A stretch of 64,000 nucleotides of DNA from assembly GCF_001612885.1 (NCBI RefSeq), contig NZ_BDBH01000004.1:992001-1056000 (forward strand), in the 5' to 3' direction. The notes under the pieces are model-generated. The model had not been told where the DNA came from. It worked only from the letters and a program-made list of their open reading frames with translations, and made no database searches. Within the stretch, counting starts at the first letter, position 1. Every line of letters starts with the position of its first letter. Below, piece after piece: positions 33,359 to 41,378 of the stretch. The translations under genes and the position numbers were made by a program. The DNA comes from Nocardia harenae NBRC 108248. Its GTDB lineage: Bacteria > Actinomycetota > Actinomycetes > Mycobacteriales > Mycobacteriaceae.

Positions 33359-34186
33359 TCAGGCGGTGCGGAGGAAGGCGAGCAGATCCTTGTTCAGCTC
33401 GTCCCGGTGGGTGTCGGTGATGCCGTGCGGCGCACCGGGGTACACGGTCAGCGCGGCGCCGCGGATGCGGGCGGCCGACGCCTTGCCGCCGACCTCGAAC
33501 GGCACCACCTGGTCGTCGTCGCCGTGGATCACGAGCGTCGGGACGTCGATGGCGTCCAGGTCGGGGCGGAAGTCGGTGGCGGAGAAGGCGGCGATGGATT
33601 CGTAGGCATTGCGCGCACCCGCCTGCAGCCCCTGCCGCCAGAAGGCGTCGCGCATGCCCTGCGAGGGGTGCTGCCCCGGGCGGTTGTTGCCGAAGAAGGG
33701 GCCGTCGGCGAGGTCGCGGTAGGTCTGCGAGCGGTCGGCCAGCGAATTGGCGCGAATGCCGTCGAAGACCGCGATCGGCACCCCGCCGGGGTTGTCCTCG
33801 GTGCGCAGCATGAACGGCGGCACCGCGGCGACCAGCACCAGCTGCGCCACCCTGGCGCTGCCGTGCCTGCCGAGGTAGCGGGCGACTTCGCCGCCGCCGG
33901 TGGAGAAGCCGATCAGCGTCAGCTCGGTGAGATCCAGGTGTTCGATGAGCCCGGCCAGGTCGTCGGCGTAGGTGTCCATCTCGTTGCCGTCCCAGCTCTG
34001 CGTGGAGCGGCCGTGCGTGCGGCGGTCGTGCGCGATGACCCGGTAGCCGTGCTCGGCCAGGAACAGCTGCTGGCCCTCCCAGCTGTCGGCGTTCAGCGGC
34101 CAGCCGTGGCTCAGCACGACCGGGCGGCCGCGGCCCCAGTCCTTGTAGTAGATCTCGGTGCCGTCGGCGGTGGTGTGGATCGGCAT
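33359..34186 (-). CDS. Alpha/beta hydrolase, chloroperoxidase-like
   Basis: A 275-residue serine hydrolase of the non-haem chloroperoxidase/esterase group. The oxyanion region is [15 protein letters not shown], the nucleophile is Ser in GFSTGGGE (about residue 98), the acid is in [11 protein letters not shown], and the histidine is in PGAPHGI. The ATG at 34186 gives normal family length. These enzymes hydrolyse esters and can perhydrolyse acids. It lies 15 bp upstream of the hydrolase stub in the same direction, so they may be co-transcribed. Confidence 0.9.
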   Translation of the reverse strand: MPIHTTADGTEIYYKDWGRGRPVVLSHGWPLNADSWEGQQLFLAEHGYRVIAHDRRTHGRSTQSWDGNEMDTYADDLAGLIEHLDLTELTLIGFSTGGGEVARYLGRHGSARVAQLVLVAAVPPFMLRTEDNPGGVPIAVFDGIRANSLADRSQTYRDLADGPFFGNNRPGQHPSQGMRDAFWRQGLQAGARNAYESIAAFSATDFRPDLDAIDVPTLVIHGDDDQVVPFEVGGKASAARIRGAALTVYPGAPHGITDTHRDELNKDLLAFLRTA

Positions 34187-34395
34187 GGTGCGCCCTCGCG
34201 GTCCGGTGGTGGCGCTCAGCCCTGACCCGGCCGAAGGTAGGGCGGCGCGGGCGCCGCGAGCTGCGTGTGCGCGCACGGTTCTGTACCCAGCGAGCAGGTG
34301 CGCTGTCGGAACAGCGGTGTGCACGCACAGCCAGATTCCGGCCGGGAGGGCGTCCTACGTTGAGCGCGACCGAACCGCACGAAAGGGACGAAGCC

Positions 34396-35226
34396 ATGTC
34401 CGAACCGAGCTCCACCCGCCTACGGCGCCTCGCCGCCGCCGTCGCCGTCTCCGCCGCCGTGCTCGGCCTCGCCGCCGCCCCCGCGGCCGCCCAGCCGGGC
34501 GCGACGCCGACCGTGGTGCTGGTGCACGGCGCCTTCGCCGACTCCTCCGGCTGGCGCGACGTCGCCGCGCAGCTGAGCGCGCAGGGCTACCCGGTGCGCA
34601 CCTTCGACAACCCGCTGCGCGGCCCGGCGCACGACTCCGCGGCGCTGGAGCGCGCGCTGGCCGGGATCGCGGGGCCGATCGTGCTGGTCGGGCACTCCTA
34701 CGGCGGGGCGGTGATCACCAATGCCGACGACCCGGACGTGGTCGCCAATGTCTACATCGCCGCCTTCGCCCCGGCGCAGGGCGAGTTCGTGCAGGGGCTG
34801 CTGAACCCGATCATCTATCCGGGCAGCCGCCTGCTGCCGCCCGCGCTGCAGCTGGGCGTGGTCGCCGACGCCACCGGGCCCGGCGGCAGCAACCTGGACG
34901 GGTACATCGCCGAGCCGTACTTCCACGAGGTCTTCGCGCAGGACGTCGACGCCGCCACCGCGGCGGAGATGTTCGACCACCAGAAGTCGGCCGCGCTGAC
35001 CGCCAATCTGGAGCCCTCGGGCGCGCCGTCCTGGAGCTCGGTGCCGAGCTGGTACCTGGTGTCGCAGCAGGATCGGGTGATTCCGCCCGCGCTGCAGCGC
35101 TTCATGGCGTCGCGGGCCGCGCCGGGGACCACCACCGAGGTCGATGCCGCGCACGCCTCGCTGGTCTCCCGGCCGGATGTGGTGACCGGGGTGGTGGTCG
35201 CGGCGGCCCGCGCGACCCGGCGCTGA
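34396..35226 (+). CDS. Secreted alpha/beta hydrolase
   Basis: A 276-residue hydrolase with a signal peptide (residues about 1-33, ending APAAAQPG). The catalytic elements are VLVHGAFADSSGW, the nucleophile in VGHSYGGAV, the acid in SQQDRVIPP and the histidine in DAAHASLVS. This is the EstC/pyrethroid-hydrolase-like group with a short lid. It is probably an exported esterase. The ATG at 34396 follows GAAAGGGACG. It is divergent from the chloroperoxidase-like gene and converges with the roadblock gene. Confidence 0.88.
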   Translation: MSEPSSTRLRRLAAAVAVSAAVLGLAAAPAAAQPGATPTVVLVHGAFADSSGWRDVAAQLSAQGYPVRTFDNPLRGPAHDSAALERALAGIAGPIVLVGHSYGGAVITNADDPDVVANVYIAAFAPAQGEFVQGLLNPIIYPGSRLLPPALQLGVVADATGPGGSNLDGYIAEPYFHEVFAQDVDAATAAEMFDHQKSAALTANLEPSGAPSWSSVPSWYLVSQQDRVIPPALQRFMASRAAPGTTTEVDAAHASLVSRPDVVTGVVVAAARATRR

Positions 35227-35229
35227 GCG

Positions 35230-35637
35230 CTAGCCTCCCGCGGGCCTGTGCCGCGGCGTGGTGGTGAGGTAGCTGCCGACCCGCTGCACCGTCAGGTTCA
35301 TCTCGTAGGCGACGGTGCCCAGGTTCGCGGTGTCGGTGGCCTGCAGCGCCAGGCAGGCATTCGGGCCGGCCGCGGTCACGAAGAGCACCGCGCGGTCCAG
35401 CTCGATCATGGCCTGCCGCACGCCGCCGCCCTCGAAGCGCGCGCCCGCGCTGCGGGCCAGGCCGTAGAGCGTGGACGACATGGCGGCGAAGTGCTCGGCG
35501 TCCTCCTGGCCGAGCGCGTTCGAGCGGCCGAGCAGCAGGCCGTCGGTGGAGAGCACCACCACGTACCTGACCCCGGCGAGCCGCTCGACCAGGTCGTCCA
35601 GGATCCAGTTCAGGTCACCGGGGTCGGGTGCGGTCAT
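35230..35637 (-). CDS. Roadblock/LC7 domain protein (conservon B-type)
   Basis: A 135-residue roadblock/LC7 protein (NWILDDLVERLAGVRYVVVLSTDGLLLG at the N-terminus, then MSSTLYGLARSAG and VLFVTAAGPNACLALQ). In actinobacterial conservons this protein follows a sensor kinase and precedes DUF742 and a small GTPase. Here a probable kinase remnant ends 1 nt before its start, but no DUF742 or GTPase gene follows: the next gene downstream is convergent. It may be a functional orphan or a leftover. Confidence 0.9.
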   Translation of the reverse strand: MTAPDPGDLNWILDDLVERLAGVRYVVVLSTDGLLLGRSNALGQEDAEHFAAMSSTLYGLARSAGARFEGGGVRQAMIELDRAVLFVTAAGPNACLALQATDTANLGTVAYEMNLTVQRVGSYLTTTPRHRPAGG

Positions 35638-35638
35638 C

Positions 35639-35857
35639 TCAGCTCTCCTTGCCATCGGCCTGCTCGGCGGTGAGCCGCGGCCGCTCCGCCGGGCCCGGGC
35701 GGGGGGCGGCGGCGCCCCGCGGGCGCGGGTCGAAGCCGGCATGCCGGTGGCGCTCGGGCGGCACCGGGCGGCCCCCACCGCCGGCGGAGTCGGACTCGGA
35801 TCCAGCGCGATGGCCGACCCTGGTTCGGACACCGAGTCTCATTGTGAACATCGCCAC
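35639..35857 (-). pseudogene. Probable conservon sensor-kinase stub
   Basis: A 72-residue frame. The beginning (FTMRLGVRTRV) resembles the cytoplasmic start of nitrate-type conservon kinases. It then passes directly into a Gly/Pro/Arg-rich tail (PVPPERHRHAGF to TAEQADGKES) like the disordered end of such kinases. Membrane helices, DHp and ATPase domains are missing. Its position immediately before the roadblock gene is where the kinase belongs. The start is GTG 35857 or ATG 35851. The family match is less certain than for the hydrolase stub. Confidence 0.5.
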
Positions 35858-35952
35858 AAACTACTGAAGCCCGGCCGGGCAATTCGATTCTGTCCCGCTG
35901 ACCGGGATCGCCATTGACTCCCTCCGGCCGGAATCACCGTGCGAGAATAACA

Positions 35953-35969
35953 CTCTCCATATTTGAGAG
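35953..35969. promoter_or_regulatory. Inverted repeat upstream of aldehyde dehydrogenase
   Basis: CTCTC (35953-35957) and GAGAG (35965-35969) flank a seven-base AT-rich centre in the only AT-rich patch of this intergenic region, about 90 bp before the dehydrogenase start. It may be a regulator site. No family is assigned. Confidence 0.35.
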
Positions 35970-36056
35970 CAACGTATTGACCCCGGCTCACCAGCGGTGC
36001 TAAGCAAGTGCACAGCACTCGAGGACGTCGAGGCTCGGCACCGAAGGGGACTCGCC

Positions 36057-37514
36057 ATGACACTGCAGTCGGTTCTGGACGAAATTCGCGAGCGCCCGGG
36101 ATCGGGCGACGTCATTCCGATCATCGATCCCTCGACCGAGGAGCAGATCACCGAGTTCACCGACTGTGGCCCGGACGCGGTGAACGAGGCGGTGGCGCGC
36201 GGCAAGGCCGCCTTCGAGGCCGGGGTGTGGCACGAGCAGCCCGCCCGCGAGCGCGCCAAGGTGCTGTGGAAGATCGCCGACCTGATGGACGCGCACGCGC
36301 AGGAGTTCGCCGAGCTGGACTCGCTGAACACCGGCATGCCGCTGGCCCAGGCCCAGATGATCCTGCCGACCAGCGCGGAGTTCTTCCGCTACTACGCGGG
36401 CTGGTGCACCAAGACCAACGGCAGCGCCTACGAGGTGCAGATGGCAGGCGGGGTCTCCGGCAATTACGCCACCATGCACGCGTACACGCTCAAGGAGCCG
36501 CACAGCGTGGTCGGGCTGATCTTCCCGTGGAACGGGCCGATCTTCAACGCCTGCGCCAAGATCGCGCCCGCGCTCGCCGCCGGGTGCAGCAGCGTGGTGA
36601 AACCGGCCGAGGAGACGCCGCTCTCGGCGCTGCTGCTGGATCGGATCATCCGCGAGGCGGGCGTGCCGGACGGCGTGGTGAACCTGCTGACCGGCTACGG
36701 CCACACCGCGGGCGCCGCGCTCACCGCGCACCCGGACGTGGAGAAGATCGCCTTCACCGGCTCCACCGAGGTCGGCAAGAAGATCGTGGAGGCCTCGACC
36801 GGCAACCTGAAGAAGGTCATGCTCGAGCTCGGCGGCAAGTCACCGGTGCTGATCTTCGACGACGCCGACCTGGACATGGCGATCTTCATGGCCGCCATGG
36901 GCATCTTCGTGCACTCCGGCCAGGGCTGCGTCTGCGGCTCCCGGATCTTCGTGCAGCGCGGGGTCTACGACCGCGTGGTGGAGGGGCTCGCGACCGTCGC
37001 GAACAACTTCAAGCTCGGCAGCCCCGCGGAGGAGGGCTGCATGAGCGGCCCGCTGATCAGCGCCAAGCAGCTGAAGCGGGTCATGGGCTACATCGACGAG
37101 GGCAAGTCCGACGGCGTCGAGGTGGTCACCGGCGGGTACCGGCTGGACCGCCCCGGCTACTTCGTGCACCCGACCGTGCTGGCCGGGGTCGACCCGGCCA
37201 CCAGCAGGCTCTACCAGGAGGAGATCTTCGGCCCGGTGGTCACGGTGCTGCCCTTCGACACCGAGGAGGAGGCCGCGGCGCTCGCCAACGACACCACCTA
37301 CGGCCTGGCCGCCACCGCCTGGACCACCAACCTCAGCCGCGGCCACCGCATCGCCAAGAAGCTCCAGGCGGGCACGGTCACGCTGAACAGCCAGCTGAAC
37401 TTCGACCACAACGTGCCCTTCGGCGGGTACAAGCAGTCCGGCTGGGGCCACGAGTTCGGCCGCGAGGGCATCGAGGCGTACCTCAAGACGAAGTCGGTCT
37501 GGGCTCAGCTCTGA
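36057..37514 (+). CDS. Aldehyde dehydrogenase family protein
   Basis: A 485-residue NAD(P)-dependent aldehyde dehydrogenase, full length. The catalytic cysteine is in GQGCVCGSRIF, the general-base glutamate in MLELGGKSPVL, the coenzyme loop is FTGSTEVGKKI, and FPWNGPIFNACAKIAPAL provides the conserved asparagine. The ATG at 36057 follows GAAGGGGACTCGCC. It oxidises an aldehyde to an acid; the substrate is not evident. It stands alone, with an inverted repeat in its promoter region. Confidence 0.94.
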   Translation: MTLQSVLDEIRERPGSGDVIPIIDPSTEEQITEFTDCGPDAVNEAVARGKAAFEAGVWHEQPARERAKVLWKIADLMDAHAQEFAELDSLNTGMPLAQAQMILPTSAEFFRYYAGWCTKTNGSAYEVQMAGGVSGNYATMHAYTLKEPHSVVGLIFPWNGPIFNACAKIAPALAAGCSSVVKPAEETPLSALLLDRIIREAGVPDGVVNLLTGYGHTAGAALTAHPDVEKIAFTGSTEVGKKIVEASTGNLKKVMLELGGKSPVLIFDDADLDMAIFMAAMGIFVHSGQGCVCGSRIFVQRGVYDRVVEGLATVANNFKLGSPAEEGCMSGPLISAKQLKRVMGYIDEGKSDGVEVVTGGYRLDRPGYFVHPTVLAGVDPATSRLYQEEIFGPVVTVLPFDTEEEAAALANDTTYGLAATAWTTNLSRGHRIAKKLQAGTVTLNSQLNFDHNVPFGGYKQSGWGHEFGREGIEAYLKTKSVWAQL

Positions 37515-37548
37515 CCGTCGGGGACGACGGTGCCGCGCAGGCCGCCGA

Positions 37549-37740
37549 TCAGGCGCCCCGGCCGGTGCGCTGCTGCAGCTCGTCGATGAGCTGCGAGGCC
37601 TGCGCCTTGGTCAGCTCCTCCGGGACGTCCTCGCCCGCCTCCTGGGCGAGGGTGTGCAGATAAGACTCCTGCGGACCGGTCATCGGCTCGTCCCCGGTGG
37701 TCCACTCCTCGGGGTCCTTCTCCGGCGTCGGCTGCACCAT
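37549..37740 (-). CDS. DUF3072 small protein
   Basis: A 63-residue acidic protein matching DUF3072: GPQESYLHTLAQEAGEDVPEELTKAQASQLIDELQ, a helical segment also found within larger actinobacterial proteins. It has no signal or membrane segment. The ATG at 37740 is preceded by GGAGGAGCC. Its role is unknown. It stands between the convergent aldehyde dehydrogenase gene and the YnfA-CrcB operon. Confidence 0.85.
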   Translation of the reverse strand: MVQPTPEKDPEEWTTGDEPMTGPQESYLHTLAQEAGEDVPEELTKAQASQLIDELQQRTGRGA

Positions 37741-37803
37741 GGATGGCTCCTCCCATTCGTCAGAACGTGTGTTCGATTCCGGCGTTACCCCGATCGCCGC
37801 CGG

Positions 37804-38136
37804 TCAATCCCGGGGGGCGTACATGATCACCGCCACCCCGGCGAGGCAGAGCAGCGCACCGGTGACGTCCCAGCGATCCGGGCGGAAGCCGTCCAGCGCC
37901 ATGGCCCACAGCAGCGAGCCCGCCACGAAGACCCCGCCGTAGGCGGCCAGGATGCGGCCGAACTCGGCCTCCGGCTGGAGGGTGGCCACGAAGCCGTAGC
38001 ATCCGAGCGCGATCACCCCCGCGCCGATCCAGATCCAGCCGCGATGCTCGCGCACCCCCTGCCAGACCAGCCAGGCCCCGCCGATCTCGGCCAGCGCGGC
38101 CACGGCGAAGAGCAGGATCGAGCGCAGCACGGTCAT
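37804..38136 (-). CDS. YnfA-family membrane protein
   Basis: A 110-residue protein with four transmembrane helices, typical of the YnfA/UPF0060 family of the drug/metabolite transporter superfamily ([35 protein letters not shown]). Its ATG overlaps the preceding CrcB stop as ATGA. The family is small and its substrate unsettled; some members behave as SMR-like efflux pumps. Translational coupling to two fluoride channels is notable. Confidence 0.9.
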   Translation of the reverse strand: MTVLRSILLFAVAALAEIGGAWLVWQGVREHRGWIWIGAGVIALGCYGFVATLQPEAEFGRILAAYGGVFVAGSLLWAMALDGFRPDRWDVTGALLCLAGVAVIMYAPRD

Positions 38137-38513
38137 CCCGCGCGACCCAGGGGCGCGGCCAGGGCGAACCCGGCGGTGGCGGCGAGCAGGGTGACGGCGA
38201 GCCCGCCGAAGGCGTAGGCGAAGGCCGCGCGATAGCGGCGGTCCTGGACGAGCCGGACCGTCTCGACGCTCGCGGTGCTGAAGGTGGTGTAGCCGCCGCA
38301 GAAGCCGGCGCCGAGCACCAGCTCGAGCTGCGAGGCGGCGTGCCGGTGCAGCACCAGGCCGGTGAGGATGCCGAGCAGCAGCGAGCCGGTGGCATTGACG
38401 ACGAGCGTGGCCACCGGGAAGTTCGGCGCCCAGCGGCGCTTGATCGCGGCGTCGACGGCGAAGCGGGTCATGGCTCCGGCGCTGCCTGCCAGCGCGACCA
38501 GGAGCGCGGTCAC
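38133..38513 (-). CDS. crcB: Fluoride efflux channel subunit CrcB
   Basis: A 126-residue CrcB/Fluc protein with four helices. The hallmark sequences are [23 protein letters not shown] and [13 protein letters not shown]. Fluc channels export fluoride as antiparallel dimers; actinobacteria often encode two different subunits, as here. The GTG start overlaps the stop of the first CrcB gene as GTGA, and the 3' end overlaps YnfA. Confidence 0.93.
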   Translation of the reverse strand: MTALLVALAGSAGAMTRFAVDAAIKRRWAPNFPVATLVVNATGSLLLGILTGLVLHRHAASQLELVLGAGFCGGYTTFSTASVETVRLVQDRRYRAAFAYAFGGLAVTLLAATAGFALAAPLGRAG

Positions 38514-38932
38514 CGCGCGGCCCCGCGGCGGTGCAGCAGCGCGCCGAGCGCGATCCCGGCGGTGCTCGCGAGCCCGCCCGCGAGCACGGTCCCGACGGCG
38601 TACGCGGCGGCGGTCCCGGGGTGGCCGGCGCGGAGCAGCAGGTCGGTGTCGACGGCGAGCGTGCTGTAGGTGGTGAAGGCGCCGAGGAACCCGGTGCCGA
38701 CGGTGAGCCGCACCCGCTGCCGTGCTCCGGTGTCCGGCCCCATCCGCACCAGCGCCTCCAGCAGCAGCCCGAGCAGGAACGCGCCGGTGACATTGACGGC
38801 GAAGGTGGCGCCGGGCCAGCCGCCCGCCCGGTGCGGGAACCAGACCCCGAGGCGGTAGCGCAGTGCGGCGCCCGCGAGCCCGCCGGCACCGACCAGCAGC
38901 AGCGAGCGCAGCGGGACCAGCGGCGTCGGCAT
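38510..38932 (-). CDS. crcB: Fluoride efflux channel subunit CrcB
   Basis: A 140-residue CrcB protein, first gene of the operon. [24 protein letters not shown] and [15 protein letters not shown] are the family signatures. It differs clearly from the second copy, consistent with a heterodimeric channel. The ATG at 38932 follows GGAAGGAGTCC. I looked for a fluoride riboswitch in the 175 bp upstream and did not find its conserved core. Confidence 0.93.
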   Translation of the reverse strand: MPTPLVPLRSLLLVGAGGLAGAALRYRLGVWFPHRAGGWPGATFAVNVTGAFLLGLLLEALVRMGPDTGARQRVRLTVGTGFLGAFTTYSTLAVDTDLLLRAGHPGTAAAYAVGTVLAGGLASTAGIALGALLHRRGAAR

Positions 38933-39107
38933 GCGGCCGGACTCCTTCCACCCGGTGCGAAAGCAGTGCGGCGAGCCTAGCCGACCGCGGCCCCGAAGAT
39001 CATCCACGCCGGTGCACCCCTAGGAATCATGCAGAATATTCAGTAACTTATTACCCGTCGAATGGAGCCGGACCGGCTCTGAATAGGACCGATCGGGCAC
39101 CACGGAC

Positions 39108-40148
39108 ATGACCGCACTACGAATCACCGATAACAGAACGCTCGCGCGCACCTGCGCGGAGTGCGCGCGGGCGCTGCTCGACGGCCACGACGAGCCCGGC
39201 GCCATCGCCCGGCTCGAGCTGCTCGCCGTGCACGGTGCCCGCGACGAGCTGCCGCTCGACACCATCCAGCACGCCGTCCACGCATCGATGACCGCGGCGC
39301 TCGATCGCGCGGCCGACCGGAGCGAGCCGGAGCTGGCCGCCCGGCTGCGCCGGGTGGTCGAGGTGCTCGACCTGATGGTCACCACCGTGGCCACCGGCTA
39401 CCTGCGCGAGCTCCGGATCCTGATCGCCGAGCGGCGGCACGCGGTGCGCGCCCTGACCGCGGCGCTGCTCGCGGGCACGCTCGACGCCGCCCCGCCCGGC
39501 CTGCCGATCGCCCCGCGCTACCTGGTGCTCGCGCTCGCCGCCGACCTCGACGACGACGGCGAGCCGGGGCAGCGGCCGCACCGGGTCCGGGCGGTGCTCA
39601 CCGGTCGCTGCGGCGAGGACGTGCTCGCGCTGCTCGACGACACCGGCGGCATCGTGCTGCTCCCCGCGGATCGCCACGGCAGAAGTGAGCTGCGCGCCCT
39701 GGTCGGCGAGCTGGCCGAGGCCGCCGGGGTCACGTTGCTCGCGACGGTGGAATCGGCGCCGGTGCCGCGCATCCCGGCTGCCGCGCAGCGGGTGCGGCGG
39801 CTGCTCGGCACGCTGACGGCGCTGCGCTACCCGAGCGGGCTCTACCTCTTCGAGGACATGGCGCTGGAGTACCAGCTGACGCTGCCCGGCCCGGCCCGCG
39901 ACCGGCTCGCCGCCGTGTTGCGCCCGCTCGAGGAGCAGCCGGACCTGCTGACCACGCTGCGCGCGCACCTGCGCAACGAGCTGCGCCGCCGCCGCACCGC
40001 CCGCGAGCTGCGCATCCACCCCAACACCCTGGACCTGCGGATCAAGCGGATCACCCGGCTCACCGGTTACGACCTGACCACCGTCGACGGCGCCTGGACG
40101 CTGCGCTCGGCGCTCATCGCGCACGCGCATCACGCCGTCGCGGGGTAG
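39108..40148 (+). CDS. PucR/CdaR-type helix-turn-helix regulator
   Basis: A 346-residue regulator. The N-terminal two thirds are helical (a RsbR-like or GGDEF-like middle region without clear motifs). The last 60 residues form the PucR C-terminal helix-turn-helix: LRNELRRRRTARELRIHPNTLDLRIKRITRLTGYDL. The ATG at 39108 fits. The upstream gap is AT-rich for this genome (GAATATTC, TAACTTATTA), a probable promoter. It is not linked to an obvious target operon. Confidence 0.85.
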   Translation: MTALRITDNRTLARTCAECARALLDGHDEPGAIARLELLAVHGARDELPLDTIQHAVHASMTAALDRAADRSEPELAARLRRVVEVLDLMVTTVATGYLRELRILIAERRHAVRALTAALLAGTLDAAPPGLPIAPRYLVLALAADLDDDGEPGQRPHRVRAVLTGRCGEDVLALLDDTGGIVLLPADRHGRSELRALVGELAEAAGVTLLATVESAPVPRIPAAAQRVRRLLGTLTALRYPSGLYLFEDMALEYQLTLPGPARDRLAAVLRPLEEQPDLLTTLRAHLRNELRRRRTARELRIHPNTLDLRIKRITRLTGYDLTTVDGAWTLRSALIAHAHHAVAG

Positions 40149-40380
40149 CGCAGGCTCCGGGCCGCCCAACCGCGCCGGCGGGGTGCCAGTCGACCCCGGC
40201 CGCCGCGCCGCCGTGCGGCCTGCCGGTGGGCATTCCCCGGTAGCCGGGCAAAAGGGGGCGCGGACGGGGTAGCGTCAGGGCGATCGGCGAAGCCGTTCCC
40301 GATTCCAGGGGCGGCGCCCGCCGCTTCCGGCCTCGGGTGACGGCACCCGGATTCTCGCCGGGACGAGTCGAGGAGCAGCA

Positions 40381-40575
40381 TTGCCCGCGTCCAACACCAC
40401 CGCGACCGACCACGAGGAAACCAGGACTTTCGCGCACGTGCGCGCCGCCGAGAAGGCGGCCGACGAGCAGCGGGCCGCGCTCGCGGCCAAGACGGTGGCC
40501 GAGTACTCCCGCGATGCCGCCGAGTGCAGCGCACTGCTCGACATGCTCGGGCTCGACGTGGCCGACCTGCGCTGA
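40381..40575 (+). CDS. Small hypothetical protein
   Basis: A 64-residue, mostly helical charged protein (HVRAAEKAADEQRAALAAKTVAEYSRDAAE), starting TTG at 40381 behind GAGGAGCAGCA. It contains DAAECSALLDMLGLD near its end. No domain is known. It converges with the PhoU gene 9 bp away. The TTG start and strong ribosome site support it as a real gene. Confidence 0.6.
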   Translation: MPASNTTATDHEETRTFAHVRAAEKAADEQRAALAAKTVAEYSRDAAECSALLDMLGLDVADLR

Positions 40576-40584
40576 GCCGCCCGG

Positions 40585-41232
40585 CTACTCCGGCAGGACG
40601 GCCCCGGTGGTCATGAAGACGGTGCGGCGCCCGACCTCGACGGTGTGGTCGGCGAAGCGCTCGTAGTAGCGGCCGAGCAGCGCCAGGTCCACCGCGGTCG
40701 GCGCCCCGTCGTAGAACTCCGGGCCGAGCACCGCGTTGAGCAGGTCGCGGTGCAGCCCGTCCATGACGTCGTCCTCGGCGTCCAGCCCGGCCGCGCCATC
40801 GGCGTCACCGGTGGCGAGTACCCGGGCCGCGTCGCCCGCCATGTGCACCGCGGCCGCGCCCATCCGGGTGACGGTGTCGCGCAGCGAGTCCGGGATCACC
40901 GGGTCGGGGTGGCGGCGGCGCACCAGCTCGGCGATGTGCGCGCAGAGCCCGCCCATCCTGGCCAGGTTGCCGGAGAGCTGCAGCGCGGTCACCACCCGGC
41001 GCAGCTCCGAGGCGACCGGGGCCTGCAGCGCGAGCAGCATGACCGCGGACTCCTCGCACTCCTCGCCCATGGTGGCGACCCGGGCGCAGAGGTCGATCGC
41101 CCGCTCGGCCTGTTCGATATCGGCGTTCAGCAGGGCGTCGGTCGCCATGGCGACGGCATCGCGGTCCCCCAGGCACATCTGCTCGAGCATCACGGCGAGC
41201 TGTTCGAGCTCCTGGTGGAAGCGGGTTCGCAT
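40585..41232 (-). CDS. phoU: PhoU-type phosphate regulator
   Basis: A 215-residue PhoU protein with two three-helix repeats. Metal-binding E/D-rich motifs appear in ALLNADIEQAERAIDLCARVA and AEDDVMDGLHRDLLNAVLG, and the terminal GRYYERFADHTVEVGRR block is typical. PhoU modulates phosphate uptake and PhoR signalling. No pst or phoR gene is adjacent. I use ATG 41232; a TTG four codons earlier is possible, and the GGGGAG stretch is very close to the ATG. Confidence 0.9.
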   Translation of the reverse strand: MRTRFHQELEQLAVMLEQMCLGDRDAVAMATDALLNADIEQAERAIDLCARVATMGEECEESAVMLLALQAPVASELRRVVTALQLSGNLARMGGLCAHIAELVRRRHPDPVIPDSLRDTVTRMGAAAVHMAGDAARVLATGDADGAAGLDAEDDVMDGLHRDLLNAVLGPEFYDGAPTAVDLALLGRYYERFADHTVEVGRRTVFMTTGAVLPE

Positions 41233-41378
41233 CTCCCCATACAACCACCGGGTCAGCCGTCGTGGGGCGTGAGGAGGTAACCCCTCGGGTCCGGTGACGG
41301 TGGAGGTGCGGCCGAAGGGTGCACCGCACCCCGCCGAGGCTCACCGGCGTGGCGGTGCTCCGGCCCCGGCCCGACGGC

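Noticed and set aside
39033..39040. GAATATTC palindrome upstream of the PucR-type regulator
   Set aside because: Eight bases only; fits an AT-rich promoter and gives no specific regulator.
38933..39107. Possible fluoride riboswitch upstream of crcB
   Set aside because: The conserved core sequences of the crcB motif are not found on the minus strand by eye.
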